Shown: positions 1 through 10,098, counted from the stretch's first letter. The stretch is 64,000 nt of DNA from Chitinilyticum aquatile DSM 21506 (GCF_000430805.1 NZ_AUMS01000007.1:1-64000); one strand, 5' to 3'. Notes: generated from the sequence alone by a model not told the origin. Numbers and translations: made by a program.

Positions 1-318
<318 letters not shown>

Positions 319-455
319 CCGCTACCTTGGTAGCCGGAAAGTGCGGGTAACCTCAGCCCGCCGGACGAGCTTGCCGGAAGACCGGCTGCTGATGCGAAAT
401 AGACAGGTGCAATCACTGCTACCTCACACCCGGCGCAGCGGACCGCAGACAGAAG

Positions 456-486
456 AACAACGCCCGTCGCAAGGACGGGCGTTGTT
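456..486. terminator. Strong bidirectional hairpin
   Basis: A perfect 13-bp stem (456-468 with 474-486) closes a 5-nt loop, with A-rich and T-rich flanks. It separates the IS3 remnant from the convergent sulfite-reductase genes and could terminate from either side. Confidence 0.75.
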
Positions 487-496
487 TATATGGAAA

Positions 497-545
497 GAGT
501 ATTAAGCCAAAGCCCTTTCATTCAAAAGGCTACAGAGCAATACCC
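497..545 (+). repeat. 49-bp palindromic repeat, copy A
   Basis: Blocks of seven: outer arms GAGTATT and AATACCC pair at 6/7, inner arms AGCCCTT and AAAGGCT pair at 6/7, loop of 7, right spacer ACAGAGC. The copy ends 5 bases short of the stop codon of the reverse-strand DUF934 gene, a position shared by several other copies. Confidence 0.75.
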
Positions 546-550
546 TCTTA

Positions 551-1048
551 TCAGCGACGGCGGAACAGCGGTTGCGGCTGGCCGACCGCGCTCTGATAGA
601 ACTCGGTGAAGTCGTCAATGCCCTTGACCGCATCGTCGATATCCTTGTCCGCACGCACGACAAAGGCATTGAAGCCGCAGCGGGCGAGGTAATTCAGCGT
701 GTCTTTGAACACGTCACCAAAGGCGCGCAGCTGGCCGGTGAAGCCGTAACGCTCGCGCAAGAGCCGCCCGATCGAAAAGCCGCGGCCATCGGTGAAGGCC
801 GGGAATTCGACGGCAATGAAGGCAAGCTGCGCGGCGTCCGCGCCAAGCTGCTCGGGCTCGTCAGCCGGTGCGAACCACACGCCAACGTCGCCACGGGCGG
901 CAAGCTCGCTTTTTTGCGCCAGATACTGCGGCAGCGATACGAATACAAGGCCCGCAGCCGGCACAGTGGGGAAGCTGCCGTCTTCACCGACGCGCAGGAT
1001 GGGGGCGTCGCAGTCGACGATCTGTTTGTCTACGATGATGCGGCTCAT
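551..1048 (-). CDS. DUF934 protein, sulfite-reduction accessory
   Basis: A 165-residue protein of the DUF934 family, which is routinely found directly after the sulfite/nitrite reductase hemoprotein gene in proteobacteria and is presumed to assist assimilatory sulfite reduction. Its biochemical role is not established. Its start overlaps the stop of the upstream reductase by an ATGA junction (1045-1048), so translation is probably coupled. I see no metal-binding cysteine cluster or signal peptide. The family call rests on overall resemblance, including the C-terminal region around ARCGFNAF, and on the gene pairing. Confidence 0.8.
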   Translation of the reverse strand: MSRIIVDKQIVDCDAPILRVGEDGSFPTVPAAGLVFVSLPQYLAQKSELAARGDVGVWFAPADEPEQLGADAAQLAFIAVEFPAFTDGRGFSIGRLLRERYGFTGQLRAFGDVFKDTLNYLARCGFNAFVVRADKDIDDAVKGIDDFTEFYQSAVGQPQPLFRRR

Positions 1049-2733
1049 GCTTCCACCTCCTTCTTGGCGCGGCCGGCAGGTCTGCCTTCGTACACCTTGT
1101 TCTTGAAGGGATCAACGCCGATACGGTCGAAAGTATCAATAAAGCGCTCGTCGCCTTCGCGGTTGTCGACGAAGACCTGGATGATCTTGCTCATTACATC
1201 GGCCATTTCTTCCTGTGCGAAGGATGGCCCGATCACCTTGCCGATCTGCGCATCGACGCCCTGGCGGCCGCCCAGCGTGATCTGGTAGAACTCGGCGTTG
1301 TTCTTGTCCACCCCCAGAATGCCGATGTGGCCGATGTGGTGGTGACCACAGGCGTTGATACAGCCCGAGATGTTGATGTCGATTTCACCGAGGTCGAACA
1401 GGAAATCGAGGTCGTCAAAGCGCTCCTGCACGGACTTGGCCACCGGCAGCGATTTGGCGTTGGCGAGCGAACAGAAATCGCCGCCCGGGCAGCAGATCAG
1501 GTCGGTCAGAAGGCCGATATTCGGCGTGGCAAAGCCGATGCGCTTGGCTTCTTCCCACAGCGCGAAGAGATCGCTTTCCTTGACGTCGGCCAGAATCAGA
1601 TTCTGGCCGTGCGACACGCGCACCTCGCCGAAGCTGAAACGGTCGGCCAGATCAGCCACGGCATCGAGCTGGACATCTGTAGCATCGCCCGGCGGCACGC
1701 CATGCTGCTTCAGGCTCAGTGTCACGGCAGCGTAGCCCGGCACCTTGTGCGCGAACACATTGCGATCCACCCAGCGCGAGAAGGCCGGGTTGGCTTCGAG
1801 TGCGGCGAGGAAGGACGGATCATCGCCTGGCAGGCTTTCATACGCCGGCGCGGTGAAGAAACGGTGATTGCGCGCGATTTCTTCGTCAGTCAGCGTTTGC
1901 GGGCCGTTTTTCAGGAACGCCCATTCCTGGTCAACCTTGGCGGCGAACACTTCCGGCGTCATCGCTTTCACCAGAATCTTGATGCGCGCCTTGTACTTGT
2001 TGTCGCGACGACCATAGCGGTTGTAGACACGCAGCACCGAATCCAGATAAGTCAGCAGGTGCGCGGGCTCCAGCCAGGGCTTGATCAGGTCGCCGATCAT
2101 CGGCGTGCGGCCCAGGCCACCGCCGACATAGATTTCAAAGCCGACCTGGCCTTCAGCGTTCAGCTTCACATTGATGCCGATGTCATGCACCAGCACGGCA
2201 GCGCGGTCTTCCTTCGCGCCATTGACAGCGATCTTGAACTTGCGCGGCAGGTGAGCGAATTCGGGATGGAAGGTCGACCACTGGCGGATGATTTCGCACC
2301 ACGGTCGCGGATCGACGATTTCGTCATACGCCACACCGGCGAACTGGTCGGACGTGGTATTGCGGATGCAGTTTCCGGAAGTCTGGATGGCGTGCATCTG
2401 GACAGAAGCGAGCTCGGCCAGCATCTCGGGCACGTTTTCCAGCGCCGGCCAGTTGAACTGCACGTTCTGCCGAGTGGTGAAATGCACATAGCTGTGGTCG
2501 TATTTGCGCGACAGTTCGGCAAGCTTGCGCACCTGATCGCTGCGCAGGTTGCCGTAGGGAATGGCGACACGGAACATCGGCGCATGGCGCTGGATGTAGA
2601 GGCCATTCTGCAGGCGCAGCGGGCGGAATTCGTCGTCGGTAAGCTCACCGGCGAGGTAGCGGCGGGTCTGGTCGCGGTATTGCGCTACGCGCTGGTCCAC
2701 GATTTTCTGGTCGTATTCGTCGTAGATGTACAT
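1045..2733 (-). CDS. cysI: Sulfite (or nitrite) reductase hemoprotein, CysI-like
   Basis: A 562-residue siroheme/[4Fe-4S] reductase that takes sulfite to sulfide (or nitrite to ammonia) in the cytoplasm. The cluster-binding motifs are visible: CPGGDFC near residue 415 and GCINACG near residue 455, giving the C-x5-C and C-x3-C pattern. The N-terminal half carries the ferredoxin-like repeat (HFTTRQNVQFNW). I chose the Met at 2733 (MYIYDEYDQ). The longer open frame to 2904 adds 57 residues without family resemblance, and that stretch runs through the divergent promoter region shared with pepN. No flavoprotein partner (CysJ) is nearby, which is usual in betaproteobacteria. Confidence 0.9.
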   Translation of the reverse strand: MYIYDEYDQKIVDQRVAQYRDQTRRYLAGELTDDEFRPLRLQNGLYIQRHAPMFRVAIPYGNLRSDQVRKLAELSRKYDHSYVHFTTRQNVQFNWPALENVPEMLAELASVQMHAIQTSGNCIRNTTSDQFAGVAYDEIVDPRPWCEIIRQWSTFHPEFAHLPRKFKIAVNGAKEDRAAVLVHDIGINVKLNAEGQVGFEIYVGGGLGRTPMIGDLIKPWLEPAHLLTYLDSVLRVYNRYGRRDNKYKARIKILVKAMTPEVFAAKVDQEWAFLKNGPQTLTDEEIARNHRFFTAPAYESLPGDDPSFLAALEANPAFSRWVDRNVFAHKVPGYAAVTLSLKQHGVPPGDATDVQLDAVADLADRFSFGEVRVSHGQNLILADVKESDLFALWEEAKRIGFATPNIGLLTDLICCPGGDFCSLANAKSLPVAKSVQERFDDLDFLFDLGEIDINISGCINACGHHHIGHIGILGVDKNNAEFYQITLGGRQGVDAQIGKVIGPSFAQEEMADVMSKIIQVFVDNREGDERFIDTFDRIGVDPFKNKVYEGRPAGRAKKEVEA

Positions 2734-2751
2734 CTGATCTGCGCTCTGTCT

Positions 2752-2793
2752 GGGTATAAGGGGCGGTGCCTTTGGCAAGTTAGGAACTATACC
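2752..2793. promoter_or_regulatory. Inverted GGTATA/TATACC arms in the cysI-pepN divergent region
   Basis: The 241-bp gap between the divergent cysI and pepN starts holds GGGTATA at 2752 and CTATACC ending at 2793. This resembles the outer arms of the dispersed 49-bp repeat but is only 42 bp long and lacks the inner hairpin. It could be an operator, for instance for a CysB-type regulator, or a shortened repeat. I cannot tell which. Confidence 0.3.
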
Positions 2794-2974
2794 TAGGTTT
2801 GCATATAGGCAAAACGAATATTTGTGTCTAAGACGTTCTAAAAAAGCTATATGACAGCGCATCTTGCCGACTGCCGTTTTGCGCCACAGCAAGCAATGCA
2901 ACAATCACCGATTGTTACATCCCGATACAGAGGTTAAGCTACGGCCATTTTGCTTATTGCCAGCTTATCCGGAC

Positions 2975-5623
2975 ATGACCGCACACCAAGCCATCCACCG
3001 CCTCGACTACACCGCCCCCGCCTTTCTGATTGATCGCGTCGATCTGACCTTCGAGCTGGATGAAACTGATACCCGGGTAAGTAGCAGACTGGTCATCAAG
3101 AAGAACAAAGGGCTGCAGAGCAATACCCCACTTATTCTTGCCGGCGAGGCCTTGCAGCTGGAGAGCATCAAGCTCGACGGCGCTCCGCTGCCTGCCAGTG
3201 CCTACCAGCGCGACGATGCAACACTGACCATCCCGGACATGCCTGATGAGGCAATTCTGGAAATCGTCACCCGCATCAATCCGGCCAGCAATACCGCGCT
3301 TTCCGGGCTGTACGCCTCGAACGGCAACCTGTTTACCCAGTGCGAAGCCGAGGGCTTCCGCCGCATCAGCTATTACCTCGATCGCCCCGACGTGATGGCG
3401 AAATTCACCACCACGCTGATTGCCGACAAGCAGAAATATCCGGTACTGCTCTCGAACGGTAACCGCGTCGGCAGCGGGCAGATGGACCGTGGTCGCCACT
3501 GGGTGAAATGGGTCGACCCGTTCCGCAAGCCCAGTTATCTGTTCGCGCTGGTCGCCGGCAAGCTGGTCGCTCAATGCGACACGCACGTCACCGGCTCCGG
3601 GCGCTCGGTGGCCATCGAGGTGTACGTCGAGCCGGGCAACCTGGACAAGTGCGCGCACGCGGTCGCCGCCGCGAAAAAGGCCATGCAGTGGGACGAGGAG
3701 CGTTTCGGCCTTGAATACGATCTCGATACCTACATGATCGTGGCGACCAGCGACTTCAATATGGGGGCGATGGAAAACAAGGGCCTGAACATCTTCAATA
3801 CCAAGTACGTGCTGGCCAGGCCCGACACGGCCACCGATGCCGACTTCGACGGCATCGACTCGGTTGTGGCGCACGAGTACTTCCACAACTGGACGGGAAA
3901 CCGCGTGACGTGTCGCGACTGGTTCCAGCTCTCGCTGAAAGAGGGCCTCACCGTTTACCGCGACCAGGAATTTTCCAGCGATATCGGCTCGCGTGCAGTG
4001 CAGCGCATCCAGAACGTGCGCGCCTTGCGCGAGTATCAGTTCGCGGAAGATGCCGGCCCGCAGGCGCATCCGGTGCGACCGGACGAATACCAGGAAATCA
4101 ACAACTTCTATACCTGGACGGTCTACGAAAAAGGCAGCGAGGTGGTACGCATGTACGCCACGCTGCTCGGCCGCGAAGGCTTCCGCCGCGGCATGGATCT
4201 GTATTTCAAGCGCCACGATGGCCAGGCGGTGACTTGCGACGATTTCCGTGCTGCCATGGCAGATGCCAACCACGCCGATCTGGATCAGTTTGCCCTGTGG
4301 TACAGCCAGGCCGGCACGCCGCATCTGGACATCGCCAGCCACTGGGACGACGCCGCACAGCGTTTCACGCTGACCGTGCGCCAGAGCGTGCCGCCCACAC
4401 CTGGCCAGGCCGAGAAGTTGCCCATGCACATTCCGCTGGCCGTTGCACTGATCGATCGCCGTGGCCAGACTTTGCCGCTGCACCTGGCCGATGAAAGCTG
4501 CGCCACTGACGGCGCGGCAGGCGCACACCATCGCGTGCTTGAGCTGCGTGAAGCGGAGCACCGCTTTACCTTCGTCAACCTGCCCTGCCATCCGGTGCCA
4601 TCGCTGCTGCGCGATTTCTCCGCACCGGTGACGCTCGCCTACCCCTACAGCGACGATGAGCTCGTCTTCCTGATGGCGCACGACGACGATGCCTTCGCCC
4701 GCTGGGAAGCAGCCAACAGCTATGCGGTTCGCCTCCTGTGCCAGCAGTATGCTGCCGTGCTGCGCGGCGAAAAGGTCGTGGTGCCGGAACAGTTCTGCGA
4801 AGCCTTCCGCGCGCTGCTCGAAAACACGGCGCTTGATCCGGCGCTGGTCGCACTGATGCTGGACCTGCCACGCGAAAACTACCTGCTGGAGCAGCTCGAT
4901 GATGTCGACCCGGTGAAACTCGCGCAAACTTGCCAGAGCGTGCGCCAGCAGCTGGCCCGCTCGCTGCGCCCGCAGCTCTGGCTGCGCTACCAGCAACTCA
5001 ACGACGGCCAGCCCTATCACTACAGCGGCGAGCAGGTGGCACGCCGCAGCCTGAAGAACATCTGCCTCGACTATCTGGCCGAGCTGGACGAATCGATGAT
5101 CGGCGAGCTGCTCGCCCAGCAATACCGCAAGGCCGACAACATGACCGACCGACTGGCTGCTCTGCGGGCACTGGTCAACCGTGATGGCGGCGAAGCCCAG
5201 CTGGCCGATTTCGCCGGCACCTGGGCTGCGGACGCGCTGGTGATGGACAAATGGTTTGCGCTGCAGGCAACCAGCCGCCGCCCGGGGACGCTAACCCGCG
5301 TGCAGACCCTGCTCGGCCATCCGGCGTTCTCGATCAGAAACCCGAACAAGGTGCGCTCGCTAATCAATGCCTTCTGCCTGCAGAACCCGGCGCACTTCCA
5401 TGCCGCCGACGGTTACGGCTACGCCTTTGCGGCAGACCGCATCATCGAACTCGATGCCATCAACCCGCAAATCGCCGCACGGCTGGCGACCTGCTTCAAC
5501 CGCTGGACCAAGGTGGACACGCACCGCCGCGTACTGATGCGCACCGAGCTGGAACGCATCGCCGCACACCCGGATTTGTCGGGCGATACGAACGAGATCA
5601 TCAGCAAGGCACTGGCCGCATAG
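2975..5623 (+). CDS. pepN: Aminopeptidase N (M1 family zinc metallopeptidase)
   Basis: An 882-residue cytoplasmic zinc aminopeptidase that removes N-terminal residues from peptides during protein turnover; E. coli PepN has about 870. The substrate-binding GAMEN motif lies near residue 265. The zinc motif HEYFH begins near residue 300, followed by the downstream Glu in KEGLTVYRDQEF. The start at 2975 (MTAHQAIHRLDY) matches the family N-terminus. The longer frame from 2864 runs into the promoter region. The SD is weak. Bases 3075-3140 use codons that are rare in the rest of the gene (AGA, GTA, GGG, CCA, CTT, ATT) and overlap a right-half copy of the dispersed palindrome. Confidence 0.95.
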   Translation: MTAHQAIHRLDYTAPAFLIDRVDLTFELDETDTRVSSRLVIKKNKGLQSNTPLILAGEALQLESIKLDGAPLPASAYQRDDATLTIPDMPDEAILEIVTRINPASNTALSGLYASNGNLFTQCEAEGFRRISYYLDRPDVMAKFTTTLIADKQKYPVLLSNGNRVGSGQMDRGRHWVKWVDPFRKPSYLFALVAGKLVAQCDTHVTGSGRSVAIEVYVEPGNLDKCAHAVAAAKKAMQWDEERFGLEYDLDTYMIVATSDFNMGAMENKGLNIFNTKYVLARPDTATDADFDGIDSVVAHEYFHNWTGNRVTCRDWFQLSLKEGLTVYRDQEFSSDIGSRAVQRIQNVRALREYQFAEDAGPQAHPVRPDEYQEINNFYTWTVYEKGSEVVRMYATLLGREGFRRGMDLYFKRHDGQAVTCDDFRAAMADANHADLDQFALWYSQAGTPHLDIASHWDDAAQRFTLTVRQSVPPTPGQAEKLPMHIPLAVALIDRRGQTLPLHLADESCATDGAAGAHHRVLELREAEHRFTFVNLPCHPVPSLLRDFSAPVTLAYPYSDDELVFLMAHDDDAFARWEAANSYAVRLLCQQYAAVLRGEKVVVPEQFCEAFRALLENTALDPALVALMLDLPRENYLLEQLDDVDPVKLAQTCQSVRQQLARSLRPQLWLRYQQLNDGQPYHYSGEQVARRSLKNICLDYLAELDESMIGELLAQQYRKADNMTDRLAALRALVNRDGGEAQLADFAGTWAADALVMDKWFALQATSRRPGTLTRVQTLLGHPAFSIRNPNKVRSLINAFCLQNPAHFHAADGYGYAFAADRIIELDAINPQIAARLATCFNRWTKVDTHRRVLMRTELERIAAHPDLSGDTNEIISKALAA
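3080..3128 (+). repeat. 49-bp repeat, right-half match inside pepN (copy M)
   Basis: The right half GGCTGCAGAGCAATACCC (3111-3128) differs from copy A by one base in 18. The left arms at the expected positions do not pair. It lies in the reading frame (GLQSNT) in a patch of unusual codons. Confidence 0.5.
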
Positions 5624-5746
5624 AAAGAACGCTTATCAATACGAAAAACAGCAATCAAAACAAGGTTGTATTCCCGCCACGCGGGCATACACTGTTACGC
5701 AGCAAGCAGCACAGACTGCTCCAACCACATCACCAGGAGAACCGCC

Positions 5747-6217
5747 ATGCAAGGTGACAAGAAGGTGCTGACACAGCTCAACACCGTGCTCGGCAACGAG
5801 CTGACCGCCATCAACCAGTATTTCCTGCATGCCCGCATGTACAAGAACTGGGGCTACAAGGGCCTGAACGACAAGGACTACCGCGAGTCCATCGATGCCA
5901 TGAAACGTGCCGACAAGCTGATCGAGCGCATCCTGTTTCTGGAAGGACTGCCGAACCTGCAGCAGCTGGGCAAGCTGCTGATCGGCGAAAACCCGCAGGA
6001 AATGCTGGCCTGTGACCAGCGGCTCGTCACCGGGCACATCGCCGCGCTGCGCGAGGCCATTGCCGTGTGTGAAACCGAGCAGGATTACGTCAGCCGCGAA
6101 GAACTGACCGAAATGCTGGAAGACGAAGAAGAATTCCTCGACTGGCTGGAAACCCAGCAGACCCTGATCAAGGATGTCGGTCTCGCCAATTATCTGCAGT
6201 CGCAGATGGGCGAATGA
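5747..6217 (+). CDS. bfr: Bacterioferritin subunit 1 (heme-ligand type, degenerate ferroxidase site)
   Basis: A 156-residue ferritin-like four-helix subunit of the 24-mer iron-storage shell. In E. coli numbering it keeps Met52, the heme ligand between subunits, as well as Glu18, Glu94 and Glu127. Glu51 is Ala, His54 is Arg and His130 is Phe, so its own di-iron centre should not work. The start at 5747 follows a clear aggag SD. An adjacent second bacterioferritin starts 17 bases after the stop. Heteromeric bacterioferritins with one heme-binding and one ferroxidase subunit are known, for example in Neisseria gonorrhoeae and Pseudomonas putida. Confidence 0.93.
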   Translation: MQGDKKVLTQLNTVLGNELTAINQYFLHARMYKNWGYKGLNDKDYRESIDAMKRADKLIERILFLEGLPNLQQLGKLLIGENPQEMLACDQRLVTGHIAALREAIAVCETEQDYVSREELTEMLEDEEEFLDWLETQQTLIKDVGLANYLQSQMGE

Positions 6218-6234
6218 GGCACAAGGAGAACACC

Positions 6235-6705
6235 ATGCAAGGCAAACAATCCGTCATCGACGCACTCAACGGCCTTCTGGCTGCCGAGCTGACCTCGGTC
6301 GACCAGTATTTCGTGCACAGCGAGATGTACCGCAACTGGGGCTTTCAAAAACTCTACGAGCGCATCCATCACGAGCGCGACGACGAACTTGGCCACGCCA
6401 CGAAGCTGATCGAGCGCATCCTGTTTCTGGAAGGTACACCGAATGTGGCCGCCCGCACGGCGCTGCGCATCGGTACTGACGTAGAGGCCATGCTGAAGAA
6501 CGATCTCGACACCGAATACGATGTCGCTCACGCGCTGAAAGCGGTGATCGCCCTGTGTGAGACCGAGCAGGACTACATCACCCGCGACATGCTGACCCAG
6601 CTGCTGGACGACACCGAAGTCGACCACGCACACTGGCTGGAACAGCAATTGCACCTCATCAAGCATGTCGGCCTGCAAAACTACCTGCAATCGCAAATGA
6701 GCTGA
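6235..6705 (+). CDS. bfr: Bacterioferritin subunit 2 (ferroxidase type, no heme ligand)
   Basis: A 156-residue bacterioferritin that keeps Glu18, Glu51, His54, Glu127 and His130 of the di-iron site. Position 52 is Leu, so it cannot supply the axial Met to heme. By my hand alignment, position 94 is Ala rather than Glu, which would make the ferroxidase centre incomplete or slightly rearranged. The start at 6235 has an aaggag SD. It forms an operon with the preceding subunit and ends at a strong terminator, after which bfd lies convergently. Confidence 0.93.
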   Translation: MQGKQSVIDALNGLLAAELTSVDQYFVHSEMYRNWGFQKLYERIHHERDDELGHATKLIERILFLEGTPNVAARTALRIGTDVEAMLKNDLDTEYDVAHALKAVIALCETEQDYITRDMLTQLLDDTEVDHAHWLEQQLHLIKHVGLQNYLQSQMS

Positions 6706-6735
6706 GCTTCCGGGCTCATCCTGCTTCGGCCGGAC

Positions 6736-6772
6736 AACAAAAAACGGGAAGCCACGCTTCCCGTTTTTTGTT
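6736..6772. terminator. Bidirectional terminator between bfr pair and bfd
   Basis: A perfect 17-bp stem (6736-6752 with 6756-6772) and 3-nt loop, with A6 on one side and T6 on the other, serve both the forward bfr operon and the convergent bfd gene. Confidence 0.92.
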
Positions 6773-6788
6773 GGCAAAATCCCGCCGC

Positions 6789-7010
6789 TCACGCCGCCTG
6801 CAAGGCCAGCCCCGGGTTGGGAAACCAGGCAATGCTGCTGCTCTTTGTACAGAGTGCGTCGCTCATCACGTCCTTCGCACAGCTTTCGCATTTGCCGCAG
6901 CAGGTGGCCACGCCGGTTTCGAACTGCAGCTCAAGGAATGACTCGACCCCGCCGGCAACGGCCTGATGGATCTGTTTATCGGTCACACTGTTGCAGATGC
7001 AGACGTACAT
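6789..7010 (-). CDS. bfd: Bacterioferritin-associated ferredoxin
   Basis: A 73-residue [2Fe-2S] protein that docks on bacterioferritin and reduces its ferric core so iron can be released. The Cys pattern is visible: C-x-C in VCICNSVT at the N-terminus and C-x2-C in CGKCESC. The Met at 7010 fits the family; the frame to 7031 adds seven unrelated residues. It converges on its functional partners bfr/bfr across a shared terminator. A Fur-like site lies about 50 bp upstream, matching the usual iron repression of bfd. Confidence 0.93.
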   Translation of the reverse strand: MYVCICNSVTDKQIHQAVAGGVESFLELQFETGVATCCGKCESCAKDVMSDALCTKSSSIAWFPNPGLALQAA

Positions 7011-7060
7011 GGCGCCCCCTATTGATAACACGTCTCATTGTTCACAAAAACAATGTAGTT

Positions 7061-7079
7061 GGCAAGCATTCTCATTTAC
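7061..7079 (-). promoter_or_regulatory. Candidate Fur box upstream of bfd
   Basis: The reverse strand matches the 19-bp Fur consensus at 12 positions and contains TGAGAATGCTTG. The fbpA upstream region has the near-identical TGAGAATGGTTG, which makes both more credible. Confidence 0.55.
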
Positions 7080-7119
7080 CGTTAATCAGTCCTGCCCGCC
7101 ACAATACAAATACGCATGC

Positions 7120-7168
7120 ACGTATGGTCAGGCAACCATTTAAAATAAATGGATACAATCATATACCC
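7120..7168 (+). repeat. 49-bp palindromic repeat, copy B
   Basis: Seven-block layout with inner arms AACCATT and AATGGAT, outer arms ACGTATG and TATACCC, and right spacer ACAATCA. It lies between bfd and alaS, about 240 bp before the alaS start. The rest of the gap to 7410 shows no gene. Confidence 0.65.
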
Positions 7169-7410
7169 GTTAAAACGCAATTTTTACCGTCATAAACATC
7201 CTCTGCAGGCAGGACGCTAGCCACCCCGCCCCGCAGTGCAGACCGTACTAGCCAGCGCTGGTACGGCCAGAGCAAGGCGCCGCTGCCACCATCAGCATCC
7301 GCCCGGTGCGGCATCAGGCCGCACGCTGCAGGCAAAAGCGCTATCGCCACTGCGCTGATTTCCCGTAAAATCACGGCCTTTGTTCTCTTTTCCATTCAGG
7401 TCCGCTAGCC

Positions 7411-10038
7411 ATGAAAGCAGCCGAGATTCGTTCCAAATTCCTTGAGTTCTTCGCCACCAAGGGCCATCAGATTGTCGGCTCCAGCAGCCTGATTCCGCAC
7501 AACGACCCGACACTGCTGTTCACCAATGCGGGCATGAACCAGTTCAAGGACGTGTTTCTCGGCTTCGACAAGCGCCCCTATACCCGCGCGACCACCTCGC
7601 AGAAATGCGTCCGCGCCGGCGGCAAGCACAACGATCTGGAAAACGTCGGCTACACCGCGCGCCACCACACCTTCTTCGAAATGCTTGGTAACTTCAGCTT
7701 TGGCGACTACTTCAAGCGCGATGCCATCCTCTACGCCTGGGAATTCCTGACCTCGCCCCAGTGGCTGGCCATTCCGAAGGAAAAACTGATGGTCACCGTC
7801 TACGCGACGGACGACGAAGCCTTCGAAATCTGGAACAAGGAAGTCGGCGTACCGGCAGACAAGATCGTTCGCATCGGCGACAACAAGGGTCCGGGGGCTT
7901 CGGACAACTTCTGGCAGATGGGCGACACCGGCCCCTGCGGCCCGTGTACCGAGATTTTCTACGATCACGGCGACCACATCGCCGGCGGCCCTCCGGGCAG
8001 CCCGGATGAAGACGGCGACCGCTTTATCGAGATCTGGAACAACGTGTTCATGCAGTTCAACCGCGACGAAGCCGGCGTACTGCATCCGCTACCCAAGCCC
8101 TCGGTCGATACCGGCATGGGTCTGGAGCGCATTTCCGCCATCATGCAGGGCGTGCACGCCAACTACGAAATCGACCTGTTCCAGCACCTGCTGAAAGCGG
8201 CACAGCGTGAAACCGGCGCAGCGGATGCCGACAGCCCGTCGCTGCGCGTGATCGCGGATCACATCCGTTCCTGCTCCTTCCTGATTGCCGATGGCGCGAT
8301 GCCGTCCAACGATGGTCGCGGCTATGTGCTGCGCCGGATCATCCGCCGCGCGGTTCGTCATGGCTACAAGCTCGGCCAGAAGGGCTATTTCTTCCACAAG
8401 CTGGTTGCACCGCTGGCGGAGGTGATGGGCGATGCCTATCCGGAACTGCGCCAGAAACAGGCTGTGATCGAAGACGCACTGCGCCAGGAAGAAGAAGTCT
8501 TCGGCCGCACGCTGGAAAACGGCATGAACCTGCTGGACACCGTACTTGGTGGTGGCCGCCACATCCTCGACGGCGAAGTGGCCTTCAAGCTGCACGACAC
8601 CTATGGCTTCCCGATCGACCTGACTGCCGACGTGTGCCGCGAGCGCAATGTGACCGTTGACATTGCCGTGTTCGAAGCCGCACTCGAAGCCCAGCGCCAG
8701 CAGTCAAAGGCCGCCGGCAGCTTCAAGATGAGCGCGGGTCTGGCCTACGAGGGCGACGCCTCCTGCTTCCACGGCTACGAGCTGACCAGCCGCGATGCCA
8801 AGGTGATTGCGCTCTACAAGGGCAGCGAGCAGGTATCGCAACTCAATGAAGGCGACGAAGGCGTGGTCGTGCTCGACCACACGCCTTTCTACGCCGAATC
8901 CGGCGGCCAGGCAGGCGACAGCGGCGAGATTTTCACCGCCGGCGGCCTGAATGCGCTGTTCGACGTGCTTGATACGCAAAAGATCAAGGCCGATGTGTTC
9001 GGCCATCAGGGCAAGCTGGCACGCGGCAGCCTGAAGGTGGGCGATGAGATCACCGCCACCATCAACCTGCACGCCCGCCGTTCGACTGAACGCAACCACA
9101 GCGCCACCCACCTCTTGCACGCTGCGCTGCGCGAAGTGCTGGGCACGCACGTCGAGCAGAAAGGCTCGCTGGTGACTGCGGAACGCACCCGCTTCGACTT
9201 CAGCCACCCGAAAGCCGTCAGCCCGGAAGAAATCGCGAAAATCGAAGCCGTGGTCAACCACGTGATCATGCAGAACTACGGCGTCGAAGTCGGCCTGATG
9301 AGCTACGACGATGCGATCAAGGCCGGTGCGATGGCGCTGTTTGGTGAGAAATACGGCGACGAAGTGCGCGTGCTGAAGATGGGCGACTTCTCGACCGAGC
9401 TGTGCGGCGGTACACACGTGCACCGCACCGGTGACATCGGCTTCTTCAAGATCGTCGCGGAAGGTGGCGTTGCTGCCGGCATCCGCCGCATTGAGGCCAT
9501 GACCGGAGAAGGCGCGCTGGCCTTTGTGCAGGCACTCGACAACGAACTGAAGACTGCAACCGGCGTCGCAGGTGCCCAAGCCGGCGAGCTGGTCAGCAAG
9601 CTGGAACGCCTGCAGGCCGAACTCAAGGCTGCGCAGAAAGAAGTGAATGCACTGAAGGGCCAAATGGCGTTCTCGCAACTCGACAACCTGATTGGCGTCG
9701 GCATGCGCACCATCAACGGCGTGAAATGCGTGGGCAGCAATGTGGAAGGCGTTGACGCCGGCACGCTGCGCGAGATGAGCGACAAGCTGATGGACCGCAT
9801 GGAAAGCGGCGTGGCACTGCTTGCCTCTGCTTGCGACGGCAAGGTCAGCCTGATCGCGCGCGTGTCGAAAGACCTGACTGGCAAGGTGAAGGCCGGCGAA
9901 CTGGTCAATGTCGCCGCACAGATCGTCGGCGGCAAGGGCGGCGGTCGCCCGGACATGGCGCAGGCTGGCGGCACGGAAACCGGCAAGATCAGCGAAGCCC
10001 TCAAAGCCGCTGCCACCTGGCTGGAAGGCAAGCTGTAA
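7411..10038 (+). CDS. alaS: Alanine--tRNA ligase
   Basis: An 875-residue class II synthetase that charges tRNA-Ala in the cytoplasm, the same length as the E. coli enzyme. The N-terminal catalytic domain carries [19 protein letters not shown] (motif 1/2 region). The editing domain has HSATH near residue 563 and CGGTH near 664, the four zinc/editing ligands. The C-terminal DHHA1 region has [15 protein letters not shown]. The start at 7411 is the first Met of the conserved N-terminus, with caggt upstream. A terminator follows directly. Confidence 0.97.
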   Translation: MKAAEIRSKFLEFFATKGHQIVGSSSLIPHNDPTLLFTNAGMNQFKDVFLGFDKRPYTRATTSQKCVRAGGKHNDLENVGYTARHHTFFEMLGNFSFGDYFKRDAILYAWEFLTSPQWLAIPKEKLMVTVYATDDEAFEIWNKEVGVPADKIVRIGDNKGPGASDNFWQMGDTGPCGPCTEIFYDHGDHIAGGPPGSPDEDGDRFIEIWNNVFMQFNRDEAGVLHPLPKPSVDTGMGLERISAIMQGVHANYEIDLFQHLLKAAQRETGAADADSPSLRVIADHIRSCSFLIADGAMPSNDGRGYVLRRIIRRAVRHGYKLGQKGYFFHKLVAPLAEVMGDAYPELRQKQAVIEDALRQEEEVFGRTLENGMNLLDTVLGGGRHILDGEVAFKLHDTYGFPIDLTADVCRERNVTVDIAVFEAALEAQRQQSKAAGSFKMSAGLAYEGDASCFHGYELTSRDAKVIALYKGSEQVSQLNEGDEGVVVLDHTPFYAESGGQAGDSGEIFTAGGLNALFDVLDTQKIKADVFGHQGKLARGSLKVGDEITATINLHARRSTERNHSATHLLHAALREVLGTHVEQKGSLVTAERTRFDFSHPKAVSPEEIAKIEAVVNHVIMQNYGVEVGLMSYDDAIKAGAMALFGEKYGDEVRVLKMGDFSTELCGGTHVHRTGDIGFFKIVAEGGVAAGIRRIEAMTGEGALAFVQALDNELKTATGVAGAQAGELVSKLERLQAELKAAQKEVNALKGQMAFSQLDNLIGVGMRTINGVKCVGSNVEGVDAGTLREMSDKLMDRMESGVALLASACDGKVSLIARVSKDLTGKVKAGELVNVAAQIVGGKGGGRPDMAQAGGTETGKISEALKAAATWLEGKL

Positions 10039-10056
10039 ACCCGCCAGCAACGCGGC

Positions 10057-10086
10057 AAAACGGCCACCCGCAGCGGTGGCCGTTTT
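10057..10086 (+). terminator. alaS terminator
   Basis: A 12-bp stem (10057-10068 with 10075-10086) and 6-nt loop, running into a T6 tract, directly after the alaS stop. Confidence 0.9.
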
Positions 10087-10098
10087 TTATACGCCAAC

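Noticed and set aside
1327-2796. Long forward open frame of 489 residues opposite cysI
   Set aside because: It is the antisense shadow of cysI in GC-rich DNA; the protein is low-complexity and lacks family features. The same holds for 2954-5122 (reverse), 8704-10050 (reverse), 11597-12805, 13306-14538, 19737-21590, 22236-23762 and 32562-34523 (forward).
7159-7395. Reverse open frame upstream of alaS
   Set aside because: No SD, no family features, and it covers the alaS promoter region.
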